The translations under genes and the position numbers were made by a program. From Streptococcus constellatus (GTDB taxonomy: Bacteria; Bacillota; Bacilli; Lactobacillales; Streptococcaceae), in contig NZ_CABHMZ010000003.1 in NCBI RefSeq assembly GCF_902167705.1, forward strand, positions 62,001 to 126,000: a stretch of DNA of 64,000 nucleotides, in the 5' to 3' direction. Below, piece after piece: positions 12,195-21,231 of the stretch. The notes under the pieces were generated by a model. That model worked only from the letters and a program-made list of their open reading frames with translations, did not search any database and was not told where the DNA came from. The first letter of the stretch is position 1. Each line of letters begins with the position of its first letter.

Positions 12195-12518
12195 ATGGAA
12201 CATTCAAATTTAGAAAGTATCATGTCCCTCATTATGTATGGTGGTGAGGCAAAGAGTAATGCTTTTGAGGCGATTCAAAAAGCTAAGCAAGGGCTTTTTG
12301 AAGAAGCACGAGAAAAATTAAAAGCAGCAGACGAGGCATTGGTTTTAGCGCATAAGTCACAGACAGCGATGCTGACACAGGAGGCGCAAGGCGAAAAAAT
12401 TGAGCTCAGCCTCCTGATGGTGCATGCTCAAGACCATTTGATGACCAGCTTAACGTTTATTGATTTAGCGAAAGAAGTCGTTGAAGTGTACGAACGACTA
12501 AACCAAGTGGTTAAATAA
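12195..12518 (+). CDS. PTS lactose/cellobiose-family EIIA
   Basis: 107 residues, all-helical trimeric IIA of the LacF/CelC type. Phospho-histidine H77 and the following H81 lie in LMVHAQDHLMTS. Last gene of the operon and followed by a terminator. It is unusual that the operon holds all three PTS parts but no glycosidase. Confidence 0.9.
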   Translation: MEHSNLESIMSLIMYGGEAKSNAFEAIQKAKQGLFEEAREKLKAADEALVLAHKSQTAMLTQEAQGEKIELSLLMVHAQDHLMTSLTFIDLAKEVVEVYERLNQVVK

Positions 12519-12523
12519 TCTTT

Positions 12524-12563
12524 TAAAACTTTGATAGGTTGAACGACTTGTCAAAGTTTTTTA
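12524..12563 (+). terminator. terminator of the CelB-type PTS operon
   Basis: AAAACTTTGA (12525-12534) pairs with TCAAAGTTTT (12551-12560) and runs into TTTT. Confidence 0.8.
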
Positions 12564-12618
12564 TATTAGCAACAGATGACCGCTTTATTTATCATTTGAT
12601 AATTCTTAAAAAAGTTTT

Positions 12619-12756
12619 AGAAACCGCTTGCAAAACAATAAAATTATGTTACACTTAAAATAAGGGTTGTTACTGGTCATGCAGGCAAAACCTAGACAAA
12701 TACAAAATATAGAGTAGTCAGGCTACTTTCTATTTAGTATGTGTTTAGGTTTTTTC
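12619..12756 (+). promoter_or_regulatory. cre-promoter-RAT antiterminator leader of the esterase gene
   Basis: In order: cre AGAAACCGCTTGCA (12619-12632) overlapping -35 TTGCAA (12628-12633); -10 TACACT (12650-12655); a ribonucleic antiterminator of the LicT/BglG type at 12664-12692 (it opens GGGTTGTTACTGG and ends GCAGGCAAAACC); and an overlapping terminator, AAAACCTAGAC pairing with GTGTTTAGGTTTTTT (ending 12756). The 3' side of the RAT is the 5' arm of the terminator, the mutually exclusive geometry of this switch. No antiterminator gene is encoded in the window. Confidence 0.88.
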
Positions 12757-12830
12757 TTTGTTTTAGGAAGGAGGGGACAGCATAGAAAACAAAGAAAACT
12801 TTTTCAATATCAATATAAAGGAGACAGTAC

Positions 12831-14534
12831 ATGAACTTTAGAAACTTTTGCAAATGGATAGGGCTAGCTATTTCACTTATGATTTTAGTCGCTTGTAGTC
12901 AGACTTCAAAGCAGGGAGAGCAAAAAAATAATCATTTAGCTGTTCGCCAGACAGAGTACGGTCTGGTGAAAGGGAGCACTACAAACGGTATCCTTACCTG
13001 GAAAGGTGTTCCGTACGGCGGAGACACTTCTGGAGCTAATCGCTGGAAAGTCCCAAGCAATCCTAAAAAGTGGAAAGGAGAACTTGATGCTAGTAAATCT
13101 GGTCAAGTAGCTCTTCAATCAAGCACAGATGGCGTTATTGGTAGTGAAAATGCTTTGAATTTAGATATTTATCGTCCAAATTCAAATAAAAAGAAGCTAC
13201 CGGTTCTGGTTTATATTCATGGAGGAAATAATCAAACTGGGGAATCAGAAGAATTGTCAGGGGCTTCGTTTGTCAAAACCCATGATGCAATCTTTGTTTC
13301 TGTGAACTATCGTTTGGGTGTTTTAGGTTTCAATCCTCTTCCTGCACTGAAAACAGGTAGTGATGAAGAAAATTCTGGCAATTATACTCTGCTGGATATT
13401 GCAAAATCGTTAGATTGGATTCGAGCAAATATTGAAAACTTTGGCGGTGACTCTAAAAACGTTACTGTTTCAGGTTTTTCGGCAGGCGGTCGTGATGTAA
13501 TGGCGATGTTGATTTCGCCAATTTTCAAAGGGAAATTTGATAAAGCTATCTCCTTCAGTGGCGGTATGACACTAGCTGATGAGTCTAAGAGCCAAGATGT
13601 ATTCGCAACGGCTTTAGCGCCACTGGTTGTAGAAGATGGTAAAAAAGGATCTGTAGAAGAAGCGAAAGCTTGGTTGTTAACGCGCGACAATGAAGTTAAG
13701 GATTATTTATATCATTTAGATGCGAAACGCTTGGCTCCTTTGATGGGAAATGCCTCTATCCGCATGAGTGTTTTCCCACACCTCTATCCTGATGGAGTTG
13801 TGTTGCCAAAAGAAGGATTTGACACCAAGAATTATAACAATGTTCCATTATTGATGTTAACAGGTCAAGATGAATTCTCCTTATTTGGATATTTTGATAA
13901 GTATTTCGCTAAAGCTCAAGAAAATAAAACCATGACTCAAGAACCTGCTGCAAGTGATTACGCCTTTATCAATAAATATGGTGGTCAACTTTATAGTCTC
14001 TTTAATGTTCAAGAATCAGCAGAAAAAATGATTGCCAATTATAAGTCGCCAATTTATGCAGGTGAGGTTCAATTCGGTCACGATCCAGCTGTTGTTGGCT
14101 CTCCAATGTCAACTTTTGGCTCGTATCATGGAGTTTTTGTCCCGCTTTTTGATCAAGATAATCAAAATTATAAAGCATTAGTTGGTGATGCTTATAAGAG
14201 CAATGGCGCGAAAAAATTATCTACTATTTTCCAAGATTATATCTATCATTTCATCTCTAATGGCAATCCAAATGGCAAAAATTTGCCAGAATGGAAAACT
14301 TGGTCAGCAGCTGGCGATGAAACGACTCTTTATTTAGATGCGACTAAAAAAGATGCTAATATTAAGATGGGAAAGAAAGAGTTTACCTATGCAGATGTTT
14401 TGGATGCCATCGAAAAAGATACTAGTGTCCCTACAGATAGAAAACAAGTTTTGATCTCACAAGTTTTAAATGGTCGTTGGTTTAGTCATGACTTAGATGA
14501 AAAATATAATAATTTATCAGAATTTGATAAATAA
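12831..14534 (+). CDS. type-B carboxylesterase lipoprotein
   Basis: 567 residues. A signal peptide with lipobox LVAC (lipidated Cys22) puts it on the outer face of the membrane. The rest is a COesterase alpha/beta hydrolase: oxyanion motif YIHGGNN, nucleophile elbow GFSAGG with Ser217, and a histidine candidate in GSYHGVF near the end. The leader upstream is a RAT switch normally used for beta-glucoside genes, so expression is probably induced by beta-glucosides and repressed by glucose. A role in removing acetyl or aryl esters from plant glycosides before uptake is inference. The RBS is AAAGGAG. Confidence 0.85.
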   Translation: MNFRNFCKWIGLAISLMILVACSQTSKQGEQKNNHLAVRQTEYGLVKGSTTNGILTWKGVPYGGDTSGANRWKVPSNPKKWKGELDASKSGQVALQSSTDGVIGSENALNLDIYRPNSNKKKLPVLVYIHGGNNQTGESEELSGASFVKTHDAIFVSVNYRLGVLGFNPLPALKTGSDEENSGNYTLLDIAKSLDWIRANIENFGGDSKNVTVSGFSAGGRDVMAMLISPIFKGKFDKAISFSGGMTLADESKSQDVFATALAPLVVEDGKKGSVEEAKAWLLTRDNEVKDYLYHLDAKRLAPLMGNASIRMSVFPHLYPDGVVLPKEGFDTKNYNNVPLLMLTGQDEFSLFGYFDKYFAKAQENKTMTQEPAASDYAFINKYGGQLYSLFNVQESAEKMIANYKSPIYAGEVQFGHDPAVVGSPMSTFGSYHGVFVPLFDQDNQNYKALVGDAYKSNGAKKLSTIFQDYIYHFISNGNPNGKNLPEWKTWSAAGDETTLYLDATKKDANIKMGKKEFTYADVLDAIEKDTSVPTDRKQVLISQVLNGRWFSHDLDEKYNNLSEFDK

Positions 14535-14576
14535 TAGATCGCTTCAAACTGAACTTTTTAGATAGTTTTAGAATCA

Positions 14577-14628
14577 AAAACGAGACAGCCAAAAGTGATA
14601 AATATCCTTGGTTTTGTCTCGCTTTTTT
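14577..14628 (+). terminator. terminator of the esterase gene
   Basis: CGAGACA (14581-14587) pairs with TGTCTCG (14615-14621), extended by GCC/GGT-type pairs inside, followed by CTTTTTTG. Confidence 0.7.
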
Positions 14629-14807
14629 GTATAAACTTATCGCAAACTTCCAATTATCATTTTGAATATTCTTAAATGCTCGTAACGCCTTGCTATATAA
14701 GTTTTCGGGCGTTTTTTCTTTAGGAAGACCTTTATGTAATCTGTTATGAATGGATTATCAAATTTTCAAAAGACATGTGTCTTCGTTCAACGCTTATATT
14801 ATACCTC
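14629..14807. other. gene-free junction at the start of the foreign block
   Basis: No gene with a start is visible. On the minus strand a frame reading NRLHKGLPKEKTPENL, then YSKALRAFKNIQ, is open from about 14753 down into the terminator region at 14580, with stops upstream of it. Its composition looks protein-like, but I cannot assign it; it may be the tail of a decayed gene at the edge of the island. Confidence 0.3.
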
Positions 14808-15326
14808 TTAAACAAAGAATCTATTTGACGATTTTATTATATTCACAGTTTCTTTAATACCTAAATGATCCGTATAAAGTAAATGGTTCTGATTGATATT
14901 TTTTGATAGAAACTCATTTCTTGATGTGATTGATAAATCACCCGTTCTTTCGATTTCTTTTCTAGAAGAATCTCTATCTTTAAGAGTTTGTTCTTCTGCT
15001 AGTAACACACAGTATTTTAAGTTTATCTGTCTTGTCTTTAAGAAGTCTGCAATTTTTTTAAGTTGCTCCTCAAAGATGACATATTCTATGACAACTGTGA
15101 TACCTCTGTCCATGAAATTTTTGGTCAAACTGATGATATTGTCCCAAAACAGATCCATATAGTAGCCATCATCTTCCCATGGTGCTACCAACCCACTTTT
15201 AACCATTAAATAAATCATGTCCCCTTCTATAACAGCGCTCTTATCAAATGTAGCAGCTAACTCTTTGCTGACAGTACTTTTCCCGACGCCTGGAGGACCT
15301 GAAATGATATAAACACAATTTTCCAA
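14808..15326 (-). CDS. P-loop AAA/kinase-like protein
   Basis: 172 residues beginning almost directly with a Walker A motif (ISGPPGVGKSTVSKEL, residues ~8-23). The rest has the layout of small-molecule kinases of the gluconate/shikimate or chloramphenicol-phosphotransferase type: an acidic motif after strand 2 (VIEGDMIYLM) and a basic segment near DRDSSRKEIERTGD that could be the lid. It lies in the block with an AAC(3)-like gene, so a resistance or modification role is possible but unproven. It follows the 135-residue gene by 24 bases and may share its transcript. Substrate unknown. Confidence 0.65.
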   Translation of the reverse strand: MENCVYIISGPPGVGKSTVSKELAATFDKSAVIEGDMIYLMVKSGLVAPWEDDGYYMDLFWDNIISLTKNFMDRGITVVIEYVIFEEQLKKIADFLKTRQINLKYCVLLAEEQTLKDRDSSRKEIERTGDLSITSRNEFLSKNINQNHLLYTDHLGIKETVNIIKSSNRFFV

Positions 15327-15350
15327 TGTAATACCTCTATAAATTCAAAG

Positions 15351-15758
15351 TTAATGAATAGATAAAAAATATAATGCCTCATCTCTTATTTTCTTGTCAT
15401 TTAATTTATTTTCACAAATTTCTTTCAACAGGCTTAAATAATACTCTTTATTATCCGTTCCATTTATTATACGATTCAACATCCAAATAGTATGCAAAGT
15501 TGGCTTTCTTTTTATGGAATCGACAAGTTCTTCTTCATATCCTTTTTTATAAAATGTCTCAACAAAATGTACTATCGCACCCGGATCTCCAAAGTGGATA
15601 AAAGGATTTCTTTCCATAAGTTGAAGCAAAGGCTTTACCGAAGCTAATTGGTTATGATTGCGTTTAATATCTTCTATACAATCAATCATAACGATTTCAA
15701 AATCATCACAATTTATATTATCTTCAATTTTTTTGATTATTGTATTTAATTTATACAT
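15351..15758 (-). CDS. hypothetical protein, possibly helical repeat
   Basis: 135 residues; not recognised. Predicted mostly helical, with segments such as LLQLMERNPFIHFGDPGAIV and PTLHTIWMLNRIING, and a last third like a short HEAT-type repeat (KLNDKKIRDEALYFLSIH). Soluble, no signal. Proteins of this look are sometimes immunity proteins, but there is no toxin nearby. Upstream RBS weak (GGGA). Encoded between an AAC(3)-like gene and a P-loop kinase, all on the minus strand. Confidence 0.55.
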   Translation of the reverse strand: MYKLNTIIKKIEDNINCDDFEIVMIDCIEDIKRNHNQLASVKPLLQLMERNPFIHFGDPGAIVHFVETFYKKGYEEELVDSIKRKPTLHTIWMLNRIINGTDNKEYYLSLLKEICENKLNDKKIRDEALYFLSIH

Positions 15759-15784
15759 ATCGAATCATTCCCACAACTTCCAAT

Positions 15785-16531
15785 TTATCTACGATTGTTT
15801 TCAATCCAGAAAACAGAAAAATCCACTAGATGGCGTTGCTTCATTAATCTGGAATCGGCATTACCGACTTTGCCTATTTTTGCCAGACCTCTTTTTTCAA
15901 ATGCCCTTCCGATGTCCTCAAAATCTTCTCCGTCAACGAATAAGGTCTGATAAGCCTTCCATATCCGAACACCGTCTTCAAGTATGGCACTATGCTCAAT
16001 ACAGTCATGTTTCCCTGGATATTCTGCACGTACATCCGCTAGGTGTATAGAGGTATTTTTGTCATAGCCAACTCCTAATAAGAGTACTTTTGCATCCAGT
16101 TCATAGAGTTTTGCAATGGGTGAGCCTTCTCCAAATATATTTGAAAGAGTATGTTCCGCTGTAATATATTCCGCATGTTTCCCCCATGCACAAACAGATC
16201 TTGCTGGATGATCTGTTCGGATGCTGCCTGGCCATTGACGAAACATTTCTGCAACAGCTCCCATGGTATTTGTCGGGGTTAAGTCTTTATCATATGCCGG
16301 CCAATTTTCTCTGATTTTATCCCAGTCAGACTCCTCCCCCTCCCAATGCACACCTGTTTCCGGATCCAGATTTTTCCATGACTGTGTAGGCATCACAATG
16401 GTACCCTCAGAAGTAACGACTTCAAGCAGAGCTTCAATCACAGCCTGCGCTCCACCACATACATAGCCCATGCTTTTTAAGGATGTATGGACAATGACAA
16501 TGTCTCCTTCTTTCAGGCCGATTTCTCTCAA
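15785..16531 (-). CDS. AAC(3)-family (YokD-like) N-acetyltransferase with 5' frameshift
   Basis: About 248 residues of the antibiotic NAT fold: IVIVHTSLKSMGYVCGGAQ, GTIVMPTQSW, TNTMGAVAE, and the conserved TDHPARSVCAWG near the active site. Members acetylate aminoglycosides at the 3-amino group using acetyl-CoA; some (YokD) have other substrates. The only in-frame start is a TTG, which removes the usual N-terminus. Upstream, ATGATGAGAACAATAAGC with an AGAGGGAAAG ribosome site reads in another frame; a 7-base A-run (plus strand T-run 16547-16553) separates the frames. One A fewer would give MMRTISKKDIVEGLREIG, a normal start. Probably inactive unless slippage occurs. Confidence 0.75.
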   Translation of the reverse strand: MREIGLKEGDIVIVHTSLKSMGYVCGGAQAVIEALLEVVTSEGTIVMPTQSWKNLDPETGVHWEGEESDWDKIRENWPAYDKDLTPTNTMGAVAEMFRQWPGSIRTDHPARSVCAWGKHAEYITAEHTLSNIFGEGSPIAKLYELDAKVLLLGVGYDKNTSIHLADVRAEYPGKHDCIEHSAILEDGVRIWKAYQTLFVDGEDFEDIGRAFEKRGLAKIGKVGNADSRLMKQRHLVDFSVFWIENNRR

Positions 16532-16601
16532 TCCCTCTACTATATCTTTTTTTGCTTATTGTTCTCATCATCTTTCCCTCTTATCGTCAATGTACTCTAC
16601 T

Positions 16602-17252
16602 TTACAAATCAATCTTTTCAAAATTTTTTATAGATTTTTGATAGGATAACCAGGTACACAGCATAAATAAGACCATGCCAATTACGAATATGACAAGCTG
16701 CGGTATGCTTACGTAGGAAGGGTCATTCAAACTTTCTAAACCGGGAATATGATGCAAGGCTTCACCCACAGTGATGATGATAAAACCAGCTAGGCAGAAC
16801 AGGATAAAAGGTTTCCCAATCTGGTAAGCTGTCTTAAAAAATCCTCCGAGAAAAACGCTGTTAAAGGCCGCAAATACAAGCATTACATAACCAAGGTAGG
16901 CTGCATTGGCATTCATCAATTGATTGGTAACATAAGGAGCGGCATTCCCTAAAAAACTCATCCTCATAATCGTTAGAAATGTACAAAGAATAAAGGCCGT
17001 CAATTCGATAAACAAGACAAATAAATACTTAGCTGTAACCACGTCCTGTTTCTTAACAGGCAGCATCACCGTGTAGGTTATATCATCATATTCCCGAACC
17101 TGCTGGTAGGTATAAAAAATGCCCAGGCAGATAAAGAAGGAACCTACAAGAATAGGATATCTTGGAATCATAGTCATGGCTGAAAAGACGATAAACCAAT
17201 AACTCAAGGGAGTAGCTGTCAGTTTCATTTCCTTATACAGTAGTTTTTTCAT
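16602..17252 (-). CDS. ABC-2 type transporter permease
   Basis: 216 residues with six hydrophobic segments, beginning MKKLLYKEMKLTATPLSYW and containing the cytosolic turn YTVMLPVKKQDVVTAKYL, typical of ABC-2 permeases paired with YtrB-like ATPases. Its start overlaps the stop of the ATPase gene (TGATG). The export substrate is unknown: peptide, bacteriocin or drug are all possible. Confidence 0.8.
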   Translation of the reverse strand: MKKLLYKEMKLTATPLSYWFIVFSAMTMIPRYPILVGSFFICLGIFYTYQQVREYDDITYTVMLPVKKQDVVTAKYLFVLFIELTAFILCTFLTIMRMSFLGNAAPYVTNQLMNANAAYLGYVMLVFAAFNSVFLGGFFKTAYQIGKPFILFCLAGFIIITVGEALHHIPGLESLNDPSYVSIPQLVIFVIGMVLFMLCTWLSYQKSIKNFEKIDL

Positions 17253-17986
17253 CAGAGATTCACCTCTTCTCTTTCGATATGCACCATAATGTCCTCAAGT
17301 GTCGGACTGCCACCCATTTCTGTTGCGTAATACTGAATGAAATCTTCTTTCTTGGTCGATAACAGGATTTCTCCGTTTTTGATATAGGTAATTGTATCCG
17401 CACATTTTTCTAAATCGCTGGTGATGTGGGTGGAGAATAGAATAGCGACACCTTTTTGGGCCAGTTTTCGGAAAATTTCATTCATTTCATCTCTGGAGAC
17501 CGGATCGAGTCCACTGGTCGGCTCATCCAGAATTAAAAGCTTGGCCTGATGGGAAAGAGCCAAAGTAAGATAAAATTTCACCTTCATCCCCTCAGAAAGC
17601 TCCATAATCTTCTTGTTTTCGTCAAGATTAAATGCAGCTAGGTAATGATGATACTCCTCGTCATCCCAAGTGTCATAGAAGCCACGAGTGATTGCCACAA
17701 TTTCTTTTAGCTTTTTTCTTTTATAATAACTGATTCCACCTACTGCATAACCAATCTGCTGTTTAATGGTATCCTCATTGTCCAAGTAATCCATTCCAAG
17801 AATACGGACACTGCCTGCATCAGGATGGACCAGGTTTAGGATAGACTTAAGCGTCGTTGTTTTACCTGCACCGTTGCGCCCGATAAAGCCCATCACTTCA
17901 CCAGCCTCAATATGAAAGCTAGTCGGTTTTAGTGCAAAAGCCGGATAAGTTTTCATGAGACCATTTATTTCCAGAATATTTTCCAT
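17252..17986 (-). CDS. ABC transporter ATP-binding protein
   Basis: 244 residues: Walker A GRNGAGKTTT, signature ELSEGMKVKFYL (degenerate LSGGQ), Walker B LLILDEPTSGLDP, switch histidine in LFSTHI. I place the start at MENILEI because AGAGGATG lies at the right distance; earlier in-frame ATGs overlap the AbrB gene. The atypical signature is like other YtrB-class ATPases. Forms a unit with the permease downstream and AbrB protein upstream. Confidence 0.85.
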   Translation of the reverse strand: MENILEINGLMKTYPAFALKPTSFHIEAGEVMGFIGRNGAGKTTTLKSILNLVHPDAGSVRILGMDYLDNEDTIKQQIGYAVGGISYYKRKKLKEIVAITRGFYDTWDDEEYHHYLAAFNLDENKKIMELSEGMKVKFYLTLALSHQAKLLILDEPTSGLDPVSRDEMNEIFRKLAQKGVAILFSTHITSDLEKCADTITYIKNGEILLSTKKEDFIQYYATEMGGSPTLEDIMVHIEREEVNL

Positions 17987-17987
17987 A

Positions 17988-18200
17988 TCAGTCATCCTCT
18001 TTCTCTTCAAAAGCCACTTCCATTAAGTGAGCAAATGCTCCCTTTGGCGGTATAGCAATCCCTCGGTTTTCATCACCCAGAAGCAGAATTGTATCACCAG
18101 GTTTGATATGAAATACCTCACGCGCCTTTTTCGGTATTACGATCTGACCCTTTTCTCCAACTGTAGCTGTCCAAGCATATTTCCCTTTTGGTGAGTTCAT
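17988..18200 (-). CDS. AbrB/MazE-type swapped-hairpin DNA-binding protein
   Basis: 70 residues. The AbrB fold is clear: TVGEKGQIVIPKKAREVFHI followed by PGDTILLLGDENRGIAI. The ATG is set by AAAAAGGAGGAAATTATT just upstream; an earlier in-frame start would cover the promoter. First gene of the operon AbrB-ATPase-permease, so most likely its autoregulator, acting at the palindrome just upstream. Confidence 0.85.
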   Translation of the reverse strand: MNSPKGKYAWTATVGEKGQIVIPKKAREVFHIKPGDTILLLGDENRGIAIPPKGAFAHLMEVAFEEKEDD

Positions 18201-18220
18201 AATAATTTCCTCCTTTTTGG

Positions 18221-18252
18221 TATGATTAGTATAATTTGTATAACTTATCATA
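18221..18252. promoter_or_regulatory. palindromic operator over the AbrB-ABC promoter
   Basis: TATGATTAGT (18221-18230) faces ACTTATCATA (18243-18252), an inverted repeat with one mismatch. Read on the minus strand, TATGAT is the -10 with TTGTTT 17 bp upstream. The arrangement suits autorepression by the AbrB-like protein. Confidence 0.55.
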
Positions 18253-18300
18253 CCACATAATCCCTCCAAAAACAAGTATTGATGATATATCAAAAAACTC

Positions 18301-18830
18301 ACTGCTACCTCACCAATATATTTAACGATTTCAGGAACTTTTCTTGGCTTTGTCTGATAAACCTTTTAGAGAAAACTCCATAATTAGCCTCTTTCAAATA
18401 CTTTTATTCAAATGCGTTCGTATCTTTTCCTGAAATAATATGGATGAATCTAATGTCATTTTAAAAAGTCTTGTTAATAGAAAACCATCTTGAATAAATT
18501 AGTAAAATGCTTTTAACGGAACGCTTACCTGAGTCAATCGTCCCTGTTCGGTCATAGGTACGCGTCTGAAAGCGTGCCCTCTTCTTTTTGAATACGTCCT
18601 TCACGGCGAAGTGCGGAGAATTTCAGTTCCTCAAAGGTCACATCATTATTACCATCTTTCTAATTGAGTAAAAAAAGATACCTCCTATTTGAAGCGCCTA
18701 CCTTTGCGAATATCCAATTTGTGCTGGGAGTGCCTTTTTAAGCTTCACCTTTCAAGGGAAATCGCTTCTAGTATTTATGCGGATAATTGAGATTTTATGA
18801 TATTTTTGGTGTAAAAATAAAAAAAGTTTT
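18301..18830. other. gene-free stretch at the island edge
   Basis: Apart from the DUF961 remnant listed separately, I see only fragments. On the minus strand a run reading TKPRKVPEIVKYIGEVA lies at about 18302-18352, continuing out of the AbrB upstream frame; it looks protein-like but has no start and is unassigned. The DNA past 18700 leads into the cre site of the next operon. Confidence 0.35.
18500..18657 (-). pseudogene. remnant of Tn916-type orf23 (YdcP/DUF961)
   Basis: The minus strand encodes DVTFEELKFSALRREGRIQ then KEEGTLS, followed after a frameshift by TRTYD. This matches my memory of the Tn916 Orf23/YdcP sequence, which has FGELKFSALRREVKIQ, EDGTVS and KERTYD in the same order. 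A ribosome-site-like AGGAGG lies upstream. The start is lost and stops interrupt the rest, so it is a decayed piece of an integrative conjugative element. No integrase, relaxase or other ICE gene is visible here. Confidence 0.7.
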
Positions 18831-18968
18831 AGAAACCGCTTGCAATAAAATAAATTTGTGCTATACTTAATTTACGGATTGTTACTGGTCATGCAGGCAA
18901 AACCTAGACAAATACGAGATATAAGGTAGGAAAACTACTTTCTATTTGGTGTGTGTTTAGGTTTTTTT
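18831..18968 (+). promoter_or_regulatory. cre-promoter-RAT antiterminator leader of the second beta-glucoside PTS
   Basis: cre AGAAACCGCTTGCA (18831-18844) overlaps -35 TTGCAA; -10 TATACT is at 18862-18867; the RAT is at 18876-18904 (opening GGATTGTTACTGG, matching the LicT consensus); the overlapping terminator ends in GTGTTTAGGTTTTTTT (to 18968). Very similar to the leader at 12619-12756: the 20 bases AGTTTTAGAAACCGCTTGCA and a 37-base stretch across the RAT are identical. Confidence 0.92.
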
Positions 18969-19022
18969 GTTACAGTTGTTCTATATTTATATGTGCAACG
19001 AAACGGATGACCTAAAAATTAA

Positions 19023-20957
<1,935 letters not shown>

Positions 20958-20963
20958 TCTAAG

Positions 20964-21046
20964 AAAAAGGACAAGTAGTTATACGGTTTCAAACAGTTGG
21001 TTGAAAAATCCAATTGAAGAACAGTATAATTTGCTTCGTCCTTTTT
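20964..21046 (+). terminator. possible long-loop terminator of bglP
   Basis: AAAAAGGAC (20964-20972) can pair with GTCCTTTTT (21038-21046) around a partly structured 65-base loop; T-rich tail. Confidence 0.45.
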
Positions 21047-21231
21047 ATTATTTAGGGAACTATATAACAGTTTACACCAATCACAATATGTAGTATTTTG
21101 AAACAAGATTTTTGTAAATTTGACAACTATACTTTGCGGTTGTGTAAACAGGTACATAATTCCCATTATTTATCATTTCCTGCGTCAAGTTTGCTTCTTT
21201 GTGCTACAATGTAAGTAGAGGAGAATGGAAC

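Noticed and set aside
14629..18787. Complete integrative conjugative element
   Set aside because: No integrase, relaxase, coupling protein or attachment repeats; only one decayed ICE gene.
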